A stretch of DNA of 64,000 bases, taken from Actinomyces oris. GTDB lineage: Bacteria; Actinomycetota; Actinomycetes; Actinomycetales; Actinomycetaceae. The first letter of the stretch is position 1, and every line of letters starts with the position of its first letter. The notes beneath the pieces were generated by a model that saw nothing but the letters and a program-made list of their open reading frames with translations, made no database searches and was not told where the DNA came from. The position numbers were made by a program, and so were the translations under genes. The DNA is taken from the NCBI RefSeq assembly GCF_001553935.1, contig NZ_CP014232.1, positions 1,302,001 through 1,366,000 on the forward strand. The letters are read 5' to 3'. Positions 9,548-17,952 of the stretch are shown here, piece after piece.

Positions 9548-9629
9548 CCCGTCGTCGCGTTCGTACCTTATGCCGCGCGTTCGAGGGGTAGAGGGTACGA
9601 CCTCGCGACCTACCCTACGACCGCGCGGG
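9548..9629. repeat. repeat family A, copy A4 (82 bp)
   Basis: All 82 bases match the copy at 5221-5302 in the same orientation. The two copies thus form direct repeats around the DUF4011 helicase gene. Confidence 0.85.
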
Positions 9630-10061
9630 TCAAAGCCGTTGGGCCACCTGTCGATCACGGAAAGGTCTCGCGGCACGTCCCAGCAGGGCGGATCACGCCC
9701 GCAGTGACGCCGTGATCCTTATCACTTATCGACGTTCCCAGGCTTGCTTCGGTGCGGGCCACATCGGGACTTTTCTCCCGTGTGGCGCCGCCGTTGTGGG
9801 CGGGCGAGAAGCCATAGCGTCGGAGGAATGGCGAGGGGGAGCCGCGCTCGGATGCTGAGCCTGGCGATGCCAAAAGATCACGAACAGGTCGCAGTTGAAG
9901 TCTCCAGTTGAGTAGCATCCACAGTGCTGGCAGCCGTGGGCGCCTCTGCGCTGGGCTCGTGTGTCGGCGTTGTCGCCGGCCCCGGGGTCGAGTGTCTCCC
10001 TCCTCGGCAATCGGCGCCTTCCTCAGTGATAATCCCGATCCTCCACCGCAAGGAGCCTGAC
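9630..10061. other. intergenic region without a supported gene
   Basis: The 430 bases between repeat A4 and the zinc-ribbon gene hold no reading frame with family character. The last 15 bases contain the aaggag ribosome-binding site of the next gene, and a promoter is presumably present. No convincing -35/-10 pair could be assigned by eye. Confidence 0.5.
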
Positions 10062-11117
10062 ATGTCCGCCTACGTCCGCTACTACCGGCGGCTTCAGGCA
10101 CTCACTCAGCGCCTGAGCACCTACCTGGACCGGTTGGAGGCTCGCGCCCGGGAGTTCGGCGTCAGCTCGGCCCGCACCGCGATGGAGATGCAGATCACCG
10201 ACCCGGCCTCCGTCTCCGCCTTCCGCTCGGAGGTCGAGGCCCAGATCATGTTCCTGCACACCAAGGCCCAGCGGGTCTTCGCCAAGCACTTCGCCCCCTT
10301 CCTGGACATCGACGCCGACCTGTCCATCGACGAGGACCGTCAGCTCTCCGCCCGCCTCCAGGATGCGGCCAACCTCGTGGGCGGCTTCGAGGTGCGCCTG
10401 CGCAACATCATCGAGGAGGTCTTCGCCCCCGGCCGCGCCGAGCAGGCCCGCGAGGAGTGGAACCGCGCCATGACCGACTGGCGCCAGGCCCAGTTCTCCT
10501 TCACCTGCGACAAGTGCGGCGACCCGGTGCCGCTGCCCGAGCTCTACCACATGCCGGTGTTCATCACCTGCCCGCGCTGCAAGTCGCGCGTGGCCTTCCA
10601 GCCCACCGAGGCCATGGCGGCCGCGCCCACCTGGGCCAAGGAGGTCGCCAAGACCACCTGCTACGCCGAGTGGCAGAAGTCCGAGTCGGAGCAGGCCGCC
10701 GAGGAGGGGGTGGGCCTGGCCTTCTTCTACTACGTCGACTACGCCATCGCCCACCACCTCATGATGAACCGGCTGCTGCCCTTCTACGTGCGCTCCCAGG
10801 GCGGCCAGGAGGCCCTGCGCCGCGACGTGCGCAAGGCGCTGGAGACCCGCACCCACCAGCTGCGCCCCGACGAGGTCTCCCCCCAGTACCACGCCATGGA
10901 GTACGTCAACTTCATGGGCGGCCTGGGCCGCTCGGCCCAGATCCTGGGCCAGGAGGGCCTCGAGGACCGCCGCGAGCTCATCCTGCAGACGGTGCGCGAC
11001 ATCATGCGCCCCGACGAGCCCCTGGCCCGCTCCATCCTGGACAACACCTTCACTGAGGAGCTGTGGAGCCAGCAGGCCCACGCCGCCGACCAGCTCTCCT
11101 GCGAGGTGCCCCGCTAG
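10062..11117 (+). CDS. conserved hypothetical protein with a central zinc ribbon
   Basis: The 351-residue soluble protein starts at an ATG preceded by aaggag. Residues 1-145 are predicted mostly helical and charged. A zinc ribbon follows, with two Cys pairs (CDKC near residue 149 and CPRC near 170). The helical C-terminal half is rich in aromatic residues (FFYYVDYAIAHHL). I recognise no named family. It heads a same-strand series with a disordered protein, two YbjN proteins and a large TPR-like protein, so it probably acts with them. The zinc ribbon could bind nucleic acid or a protein partner; this is only inference. Confidence 0.8.
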   Translation: MSAYVRYYRRLQALTQRLSTYLDRLEARAREFGVSSARTAMEMQITDPASVSAFRSEVEAQIMFLHTKAQRVFAKHFAPFLDIDADLSIDEDRQLSARLQDAANLVGGFEVRLRNIIEEVFAPGRAEQAREEWNRAMTDWRQAQFSFTCDKCGDPVPLPELYHMPVFITCPRCKSRVAFQPTEAMAAAPTWAKEVAKTTCYAEWQKSESEQAAEEGVGLAFFYYVDYAIAHHLMMNRLLPFYVRSQGGQEALRRDVRKALETRTHQLRPDEVSPQYHAMEYVNFMGGLGRSAQILGQEGLEDRRELILQTVRDIMRPDEPLARSILDNTFTEELWSQQAHAADQLSCEVPR

Positions 11118-11278
11118 CGTTCCCACCCGCCGTCCGCCCGGCCTGGCACGCAGGCGGCGCCCAGACGGCTCGAGCCCGACGGCGCATCGCGCGACTCCTT
11201 CGCCCTCCCGTCGGCTTGTCAGCTCTTCGTCCCCCGGGCGGCCCGACGCCGCTCGGAACCGTTCCCGAAAGGACCACC

Positions 11279-11770
11279 ATGGTCGGCTTCCGCAAGAAGT
11301 CCCAAGACAGCGCCTCCTTCTCCCGGTCATCCGGTGCCAGGGCGGACGGGAGAGCGGGGGCCGCCTCCGCGGGTGCTCCCCAGCGCACCCGCGCCGGGCG
11401 CAACGAGCCCACCGTGCGCACCGGCAAAGGGCGACGCAGCACGGCCGCCGGCCGCCGCGGATACACGACCTCCGAGCAGATGGATTCGCGCTGCCTGACC
11501 CTGGCCGAGTCGGCCTCCGGTGTCCTGGGCCGTTCCCTGGATCAGGCGCTGGCACGACTCCCGGAGGGTCCCGGCGCCCCCGCCGCCTCCCGGGGCTCCG
11601 CCGGGCCGGCGGGCTCAGGGGTCCCGGCTGCCGGGAGCCGCCCCGACGTCGTCGGCTCCCCGCGCTCGACTAGGGGTCGGGGGGCGTCAGCGGGTAGCGT
11701 GCGCAGCACACAGGTCGGCGCCGGCCAGGTCGACACGGTCGCGGACATCGCCTCCGACATCGAGTTCTGA
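11279..11770 (+). CDS. small basic, largely disordered hypothetical protein
   Basis: The product has 163 residues with an N-terminus rich in Lys, Arg, Ser and Gly and a long Ala/Gly/Pro stretch. The only segment that looks folded is roughly residues 62-95 (TTSEQMDSRCLTLAESASG). The ATG at 11279 has gaaagga upstream; the frame extends further back but without such a site. It sits between the zinc-ribbon gene and the YbjN pair in the same orientation and may encode an accessory or linker protein. Function unknown. Confidence 0.55.
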   Translation: MVGFRKKSQDSASFSRSSGARADGRAGAASAGAPQRTRAGRNEPTVRTGKGRRSTAAGRRGYTTSEQMDSRCLTLAESASGVLGRSLDQALARLPEGPGAPAASRGSAGPAGSGVPAAGSRPDVVGSPRSTRGRGASAGSVRSTQVGAGQVDTVADIASDIEF

Positions 11771-11894
11771 CGGCCCGCCCTGCGTCACCACCGGCCCCGA
11801 GCCGGCTCCTCAACCGTGTGCCGCACCCCCCAGGCGGCGCCATCCGCACCGAATCCGCATCACGTCCCGCACCGGGTAGGAGGCGAGAGATCCC

Positions 11895-12335
11895 ATGAGT
11901 GCCCAACCGGCTCTGACCCTTCAGCGGGTCGAGACCTGGCTGTCCCAGCACGGCATCACCGCCGGCCCTGAGGAGGACGGTGCCGTCTTCATGGGCTTCC
12001 CGGGCTGCGACATTGGCGTCTACCTGCATGACGAGGAGGACGCCCTCGTCGTGGCCGGCATGTGGCGTGGGCGCCCGGCAGCCGAGCGCCTCGATGAGAT
12101 GCGGGCCTTCATCGACGCCCAGCACCGTTCCACCTACGGCCCGGACCTGGCCGTCACCCCCGCCCACGACCCCGGCCACCTCCTGCTGAGCACCCAGATG
12201 GTGGCCTACGTCGGCGCGGGCATGAGTCAGGCCCAGCTCGACGCCTTCATGGACATGGGCCTGGGCATGACCCGCGCGTTCTTCGCCACCGTCCAGGAGC
12301 GCTTCCCCGAGCTCGTCACCTGGGAGGAGGACTGA
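11895..12335 (+). CDS. YbjN-domain protein
   Basis: This 146-residue protein has the YbjN pattern: an N-terminal helix (LTLQRVETWLSQHGI), beta-strands ending in a hydrophobic core, then a long helix with GAGMSQAQLDAFMDMGLGM. YbjN domains share the fold of type III secretion chaperones and in bacteria are thought to bind or regulate proteins. The start is set by aggaggcgag eight bases upstream. Its stop overlaps the ATG of a second YbjN gene by one base, so the two are co-translated and may form a heterodimer. Confidence 0.8.
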   Translation: MSAQPALTLQRVETWLSQHGITAGPEEDGAVFMGFPGCDIGVYLHDEEDALVVAGMWRGRPAAERLDEMRAFIDAQHRSTYGPDLAVTPAHDPGHLLLSTQMVAYVGAGMSQAQLDAFMDMGLGMTRAFFATVQERFPELVTWEED

Positions 12336-13162
12336 TGGCCTGGTGGAATCAGCCGGAGGGGTCGGTGACCCCGACCGTGACCCTCAGGCGGCTCGCCGCC
12401 TGGATGGCGGAGCGCGGCCACCGATACGACCTCGACCTGTCCGAGGGGGTGGTGCACTTCTCGGTGGCCGGATTCGACTACGTGCTCATGGTGGTGGACC
12501 GCCGGATCCTCGCCGTGCGCGCCCACCACCGGCTTGCCGCCGCCCTGCCCGGTTCCGCTGAGCTCTCGAGGGTGCGCGCCGTGGCCCAGGAGGTCTCCAG
12601 CGGCCGGCTCATCCCCGCCTTCTACACCGAGGTCGACGACGCCGGCCTGGGCCTGTGCGCCGAGGTCCTCACCAACATCGGGGCCGGGCTCGACGACGCC
12701 CAGCTGGCCGGCACCCTGGACTTCATCCTCGACGGCGTCGATCAGGCCCTGCGCGAGGTCCTCAGCCTTCTGGCCGCCCAGGACGCCGCTGCCGACAGGC
12801 GGCCCGGCGTCGGGCCGGAGACCGAGGGTGCGTCCGATGCCGATGGCGAGCGCGACGGGGCGACCGTGATCGCCCTGCCCGAGGCGCCCCGGCCCGCCCG
12901 GGCCGCAGACGACCCCACCGACGTCGCCGGCGCTGCTGAGGCTGCGGGAGGTCAGTCCGGGCAGGAGGGCGCGCAGACTCCCGCGGCGACGACGCAGGGC
13001 GTGACTGGCGGCACGACTGTCGGCACGGCTGCGGGCATGGCGGATGCGACTGTGGAGATGGCCGCCGTCGTCGACGGGCCGGTCCCCGGCATCCCGGGTG
13101 ATGCTCAGGGCGGAACCGGGGCTGAGACAACCGACACCCCCAAGCCTCTGCTGGTGTCCTAG
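12335..13162 (+). CDS. YbjN-domain protein with disordered C-terminal tail
   Basis: Residues 1-150 form a second YbjN-like domain (VTLRRLAAWMAERGH near the start; NIGAGLDDAQLAGTLDFIL in the long helix, the same pattern as the previous gene). Residues 150-275 are an Ala/Gly/Thr/Glu-rich tail without visible structure. The start codon overlaps the stop of the upstream YbjN gene. The paired arrangement suggests duplication and joint function. Confidence 0.75.
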   Translation: MAWWNQPEGSVTPTVTLRRLAAWMAERGHRYDLDLSEGVVHFSVAGFDYVLMVVDRRILAVRAHHRLAAALPGSAELSRVRAVAQEVSSGRLIPAFYTEVDDAGLGLCAEVLTNIGAGLDDAQLAGTLDFILDGVDQALREVLSLLAAQDAAADRRPGVGPETEGASDADGERDGATVIALPEAPRPARAADDPTDVAGAAEAAGGQSGQEGAQTPAATTQGVTGGTTVGTAAGMADATVEMAAVVDGPVPGIPGDAQGGTGAETTDTPKPLLVS

Positions 13163-13551
13163 CGCGCCCCGGGCTCCCAGAACCGGTGCGGCGGCATCCG
13201 TTGGAAACACTGGAGTGACGGGCGCCGGCGTCGGAGTGGGCGGCCCTGGTGCCGACTGGTGCGGGCGGCGGCGCCCGACCCCGACATGCCCCGCGGCCGA
13301 GTTGCCGCTGGCCGTTGCAGTAGCGGATTCTATAACTGTTCGGTAACACTGGATGTCGGACAACCGCCCTCTGGACGAAAGGAGCCCGAGATGCCCATGC
13401 CGCCGTTCACCGGTGAGCGGTGCGGGACGACGCTCCACCCACGGCATCCCTGGGGTCGGCGGAGCGCATTCCGTGCGTTCTTGCAGCACACGGTGGAAGC
13501 CTTCGCCTCATGACGGTGCAACGTCAGGCTCCGCCCGGAAGGACAGACTCC
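13163..13551 (+). promoter_or_regulatory. intergenic region with a possible promoter for the TPR gene
   Basis: A local AT-rich patch contains tataac at 13331-13336, the best -10 candidate in this 390-base gap. No well-spaced -35 box is visible, so the call is weak. No gene is supported in the gap. The reading frame of the next gene is open from 13420, but its ribosome-binding site lies just before 13552. Confidence 0.3.
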
Positions 13552-16500
13552 ATGACCACACGCGAAGACATCCTCGAGCGTCTGGCCTACGCCGATGCCC
13601 TCGGCCCCGGCCCCCAGACCTCGGCCCTCATCGCGGAGGCCGTCAGCTGGGCGGACGCACTGGGCGACGAGGACCTGCGGATCGCCACCCGGCTGGCCCT
13701 GACCGAGGCCTACCAGCAGGGCAACGAGGCGTGGAAGGCGCTGGCACCCTTCTCATGGAACCTCGGCCGCTACCAGCGCCGCCCCGAGGCCTTCGACGAC
13801 GCCCAGGTGCGCACCCTGCACTGGCACTTCAAGTGGGCGGTGGCCGTGGCGGGCGCCAACCCCAGGGTCTCCAAGGACAAGGTGCGCCAGCTCGAGGCCA
13901 GCCTCGAGGAGTTCTACCGCTCCGGGGGCGCCTCCATGCACGTCGTCCACGGAGAGCGCGCCTCGGTCGCCGGCCTGCTGGGCCTCGAGGAGGAGGCCGC
14001 TGAGGAGCTGGCCGCCTGGCGGGCCACCCACCGTGACGAGAATGCCGACTGCGAGGGCTGCGACCCCATGCGTCAGGTCGCCTTCGCCTACCGCACCGAG
14101 GCCTGGGAGCTGGCCGTGGCCACCGCCGTGCCCGTGCTGACCGGCGCCGTCAGCTGCTCCGTGCAGCCCCAGACCACGCAGTCCCTCGTGCTGCTGCCCC
14201 TGTTGGCCTCCGGCCGGCCCCGGGCGGCCTGGGAGGCGCACCTGCGCTCCTACCGGGAGATCCGCCGCAACCCCAAGGCCCTCATCTCCCTGGCCTACCA
14301 CCTGGAGTACCTGGCCCTCGTGGGGCGGGTGGACCGGGGCCTGGAGCTCCTGCGCCGCCACCTGTCCTGGCTGGCCCAGGCCGAGTCCGCCTACGTGCTG
14401 CTGTCGGCACTGCGCGGCATGAGCCTGGTGCTGCGCGAGGCCGAGCGGGCCGGCCGCGGCGAGGAGGCCCTCGGCGTCGAGGTTCCGGCCGCCGACCTGT
14501 GGTACCCGCTGCCGGGACTGGAGGCCTCCACCACCATCTCGCGCGTCTACGCCGAGATGACCGGCTGGGCCCGGCGCCTGGCCCAGCAGTTCGACATGCG
14601 CAACGGCAACTCCACCATCTCCGACCACCTGGAGCGCTCCCTGGCCCGGGCCGCCTTCGACGCCGCCCCCGGCGCGGTCCACGGGCTGGGCGTGGAGGTC
14701 GACCTCCTGGAGCCCTCCGAGGAGCTGCCCGAGGCGGCCCAGACGAGCCTGACCGTGGACGAGGACGGCGCCGCACCCGACGTCGCCTCCCTCCTGGGCC
14801 TGGTTGCCGACGACAACGGCCTGGTCCAGGAGCACGCACCCCGCACGACGTCGTCGAGCCAGGAAGCGGCCGGCCGACGCGCCCGCGCCGCCACCAGCCA
14901 CCAGAGCGGCGACGCGCCCTTCCCCCTGGTGGATCTCGTGCGGCCCCGGCCGGTGCGTAACGGTGAGGAGGCGGTGCGCCGCTACGTCGACCACCGCCGC
15001 ACCATCGGCTCCTCGACGATGGACTACTGGTACGTCGTCGACCAGGTGGCCACGCGCGACCTGCTGCCCCCGCGCGGCGAGGAGATCCCGGGCCTGGAGT
15101 ACCACACGGGACTGCTGCGGGCCGCCGCCATGACCTGCCGCACCGAGATGGATGAGGCCATCGCCGAGCGCCTGCGGATCCGCCCTCTCATCGAGCTGGC
15201 CTTCGGGCCGCTGGGCGCCTACTACGTGGACCTGCTCAACCTCGACAACGAGATCACCGCCGACTCCATTGCCGAGCTATCCCAGGACGTCTTGCGCGAT
15301 GAGCGCCTGCAGCGGGCCACCTCCCTCATCGGGCAGATCGAGGCCCAGGTCGAGGACCTGGTGTCCACCGAGCTGCTCGACCCCGGGGGTACCGACGCCC
15401 TCGTCCTGGCGGCCGACGCCCTGCTCGTGGGGGCCTCGGTCCTCACCGACCTGCACGCCAAGGACGAGGCGCTCGGGGCGATCCAGGTCGTCGCCCGCGC
15501 CGCCGAGGCCGTCCCCGAGGACCGCCACGCCGAGCGGATGGACGACATCCTCGACATGGCGCGCGCCGAGGTCCTGGCCGAGTGCGGCGACGTCTACAAC
15601 GGCTGCCTGCTGGCCGAGGAGGTCATGCGCCGCCACGAGAAGGTCTCCCCGGTCCTGGCCGCCCGCGGTCGGCGCCTGCTGGGCATCTCCTCCATGGAGG
15701 TGGGTCAGTTCGATGAGGCCATCGCCCAGTTCCGCGAGCAGGCCAACATCATGCTGGCCGCCGGCATCACCCTGTACGCCGTGGCCTCCCTGCTGTCCCT
15801 GGGCTCGGCGCTGGAGGCCTCCGAGCGCTACCTGGAGAGCGCCGAGGTCCTGGAGTCCGCGCTGTCCCTGGCCCAGCGCACCGGGGCCACGAGCATCGCC
15901 CTCTACCTGCACCGGCTCCTGGCCCAGACCGGCATGGCCATGGGCGAGGAGGAGAGCGTCGCCGAGCACTCGCTGGAGGCCGCCCGGATCCTGCAGGAGC
16001 AGGGGCGCCGGGCGCTGGCGGGGGAGTACCTCGCGCACGCGGCGATGGCCGTCTCCAATCTCAAGGACAATGTGCGCGCCGCCGCCCTGTTCCGCCAGGC
16101 CGCCGACCTGGAGGACACCCGCACCGATCAGGGCTGCCTGGACCGGGGGCGGGCGCTGCGCCGCTCGGCGCGGGCGCTGGTGGACGACCTCACCCTGCCT
16201 ATGGCCCGGGGGAGGCTCGACGAGGCCCGCCAGATCATGGAGGAGGCCCGTCAGGCCTTCGCCGGCGTGGCCGACACCGAGGGCTACTCCTCGGCCTGGG
16301 AGATCGGCGACTGGCACGACGACATGGCCTGGATCCTGTGGCGCACCGGCCAGAACTGGCAGGCCGTCCAGCACTGCGAGTCCGCCTACGACGGCTACAT
16401 GGACACCGAGGACCGCGACTCGGCCTCGCGGGCCCTGTGCATGCTGGCCCGCCTGCACGCCGAGCGCGGCGAGCGTGACGAGGCTCTGGCCGCCTGCGCC

Positions 16501-16587
16501 CGCGTGCGCGACCTGCTGGGCGAGCCGCACTGGGACGGTCACGACGCCCTGGAGTTTGTGGCCTCCGTGGAGGAGACGCTGCGCTGA
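13552..16587 (+). CDS. large TPR-like helical-repeat protein
   Basis: The protein has 1011 residues starting at the ATG preceded by ggaagga (MTTREDILERL). It has no signal peptide or membrane segment. The N-terminal 430 residues and the C-terminal 420 residues consist of paired amphipathic helices. The clearest TPR-like repeats lie around nucleotides 15650-16500 (GQFDEAIAQFREQ, YLESAEVLESALSLA, LAGEYLAHAAMAV). The middle (about residues 430-480) is a low-complexity linker. It is probably a cytoplasmic scaffold. It follows two YbjN genes and a zinc-ribbon gene on the same strand, a grouping that suggests one complex of unknown purpose. Confidence 0.8.
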   Translation: MTTREDILERLAYADALGPGPQTSALIAEAVSWADALGDEDLRIATRLALTEAYQQGNEAWKALAPFSWNLGRYQRRPEAFDDAQVRTLHWHFKWAVAVAGANPRVSKDKVRQLEASLEEFYRSGGASMHVVHGERASVAGLLGLEEEAAEELAAWRATHRDENADCEGCDPMRQVAFAYRTEAWELAVATAVPVLTGAVSCSVQPQTTQSLVLLPLLASGRPRAAWEAHLRSYREIRRNPKALISLAYHLEYLALVGRVDRGLELLRRHLSWLAQAESAYVLLSALRGMSLVLREAERAGRGEEALGVEVPAADLWYPLPGLEASTTISRVYAEMTGWARRLAQQFDMRNGNSTISDHLERSLARAAFDAAPGAVHGLGVEVDLLEPSEELPEAAQTSLTVDEDGAAPDVASLLGLVADDNGLVQEHAPRTTSSSQEAAGRRARAATSHQSGDAPFPLVDLVRPRPVRNGEEAVRRYVDHRRTIGSSTMDYWYVVDQVATRDLLPPRGEEIPGLEYHTGLLRAAAMTCRTEMDEAIAERLRIRPLIELAFGPLGAYYVDLLNLDNEITADSIAELSQDVLRDERLQRATSLIGQIEAQVEDLVSTELLDPGGTDALVLAADALLVGASVLTDLHAKDEALGAIQVVARAAEAVPEDRHAERMDDILDMARAEVLAECGDVYNGCLLAEEVMRRHEKVSPVLAARGRRLLGISSMEVGQFDEAIAQFREQANIMLAAGITLYAVASLLSLGSALEASERYLESAEVLESALSLAQRTGATSIALYLHRLLAQTGMAMGEEESVAEHSLEAARILQEQGRRALAGEYLAHAAMAVSNLKDNVRAAALFRQAADLEDTRTDQGCLDRGRALRRSARALVDDLTLPMARGRLDEARQIMEEARQAFAGVADTEGYSSAWEIGDWHDDMAWILWRTGQNWQAVQHCESAYDGYMDTEDRDSASRALCMLARLHAERGERDEALAACARVRDLLGEPHWDGHDALEFVASVEETLR

Positions 16588-16667
16588 CGTGTGGCGCGGG
16601 CTCTGCCGCCGTGATGAGGCCCCGGCCCGCAATGCTGTCCTGGGTTGTGACGCCGCTGTGGCTCGCG

Positions 16668-16810
16668 GCCGGGGACAATCGACGCGGCCGGGTGCGTGTC
16701 GCTCCGGGCGGGGGCGTTCGACGCCGTCGGGGACCGGAATTCTGTCCCCGCACGCGCAGGATGTCCCCGGCTAAGAGATAGTGCACCCCGACGCGCAGGA
16801 TGTCCCCGGT
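16668..16810. repeat. repeat family B, copy B1 (inverted relative to B2 and B3)
   Basis: The reverse complement of this stretch matches 21660-21807 and 26529-26668. The shared core includes gtccccgacggcgtcgaa, ccgcccgga, acacgcacccgg and an outer ggggacat / atgtcccc pair. The tail unit cgcgcaggatgtccccgg occurs twice here. It lies about 80 bases after the TPR gene. The rest of the 16588-16928 gap shows no gene. Confidence 0.8.
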
Positions 16811-16928
16811 CAGTGAGGAGTATCCGGCGTCGGCGGGCGCGGGGTGGACGATTCCGCCCCGTGTGAATCGGGTGACGGTGGCCGATGCGCGAGGAATGAT
16901 TAGCCTTGGGCATCACGACCCCTCGACG

Positions 16929-17072
16929 ACCCTCCCGGGAGGCACCCCTTGGCCATCGCAGCCTCACACCGATTCTCACCCAGCGGCGACCTTCCCGTAG
17001 ACCCTTCCGGGAGGTACCCCTTGGCCATCGTAGTCTCATACCGATTCGTACCCAGCGGCGACCTTCCCGTAG
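16929..17072 (+). repeat. 72-bp in-frame tandem duplication over the GST gene start
   Basis: Bases 16929-17000 and 17001-17072 are two adjacent copies of one 72-base unit (about 88% identical). Each holds a gggagg ribosome-binding site, a TTG start codon eight bases later and the first codons of the gene. Because 72 is a multiple of three, both starts feed the same reading frame. Confidence 0.9.
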
Positions 17073-17887
17073 AGGCGGAGCGCTACCGACTCGTGGCGTC
17101 GGGGGCCTGCCCGTGGTGCCGCCGCGTCCTCATCGCCCGGCGCCTGCTGGGCCTGACCGAGGCGATCCCCGTGTCCTGGAGTTACGGCAAGGGCGCGGAC
17201 GGGTACTGGGAGCTGACCGGCCCCGACGGCGAGCCCGGCGTGGATCCGGCGCTCGGCGCCCGCTCCCTGGCCGAGGTCTTCGAGAAGACCCCCGGCTATA
17301 CGCCTCCCCCCACGGTCCCGGCCCTCGTGGACACCACCACCGGCCAGGTCGTCAGCGACGACTCCGGCGACCTGCTCTTCGACCTGTCCACCGCCTGGTG
17401 GGACCTCCACCGCGAGGGCGCCCCGGACCTCTACCCGCTCAACCGCCGCAACTCCACCGACGCCTGGGACGCCTGGATCGGCTCGCAGATCAACGTCGGC
17501 CACGCGGTGGCCACCCACTCCCAGGACCCGGAGAAGGCCGCGGCGGCGGCCAACGGCGTCCTCGTGGGTTTCGACGTCATCGACACTCTCCTGGCCCGCG
17601 CCACGCGGATGGAGGCCTCCCGCGAGGACGGCCTGACGATGCTCGACGGGCCGGCCTTGTCCGCCGTCGTCGCCATCGGCCAGTACCTGTGCGGCGACAA
17701 GCCCACCGGCAGCGACATCCGCCTGTTCACCACCGTCCAGTCCTACGAGTACGGCGGGCGCCAGCACTACCCCGGCGGGGAGGCGCCGTCGATCTCCTTC
17801 TGGCCGGCGCTGGCCCGCTGGTTCCGTGCCCTGGAGGGCCGCTCGGGCTGGGTGGGGCCGGAGGAGCGCAGCGCCCTGGGCTGCTGA
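16949..17887 (+). CDS. glutathionyl-hydroquinone-reductase-like GST (Xi/omega class)
   Basis: The protein (312 residues from TTG 16949, 288 from TTG 17021) resembles YqjG/ECM4-type glutathione S-transferases. It has the thioredoxin-fold active-site segment ASGACPWCRRVLIARRLLGL, a cis-Pro region (TVPALVD) and the helical C-terminal signature GDKPTGSDIRLFTTV. The family reduces glutathionylated quinones; in an actinobacterium the thiol partner may be mycothiol, which is inference. The N-terminus is duplicated as MAIAASHRFSPSGDLPV and LAIVVSYRFVPSGDLPV. The second start gives the length closer to what the fold needs. The product is cytoplasmic. A hairpin terminator follows. Confidence 0.85.
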   Translation: MAIAASHRFSPSGDLPVDPSGRYPLAIVVSYRFVPSGDLPVEAERYRLVASGACPWCRRVLIARRLLGLTEAIPVSWSYGKGADGYWELTGPDGEPGVDPALGARSLAEVFEKTPGYTPPPTVPALVDTTTGQVVSDDSGDLLFDLSTAWWDLHREGAPDLYPLNRRNSTDAWDAWIGSQINVGHAVATHSQDPEKAAAAANGVLVGFDVIDTLLARATRMEASREDGLTMLDGPALSAVVAIGQYLCGDKPTGSDIRLFTTVQSYEYGGRQHYPGGEAPSISFWPALARWFRALEGRSGWVGPEERSALGC

Positions 17888-17895
17888 AGACAGCG

Positions 17896-17940
17896 CCGGG
17901 CCGACGATGGGCTGGCGCTGGGCCGGCGGCGTCGGCCCGG
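17896..17940. terminator. bidirectional terminator hairpin
   Basis: A perfect ten-base inverted repeat (ccgggccgac / gtcggcccgg) with a GC-rich 25-base loop lies between two convergent genes. No T-tract follows, as is common in high-GC actinobacteria. Confidence 0.6.
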
Positions 17941-17952
17941 GCCTGCCGACTG

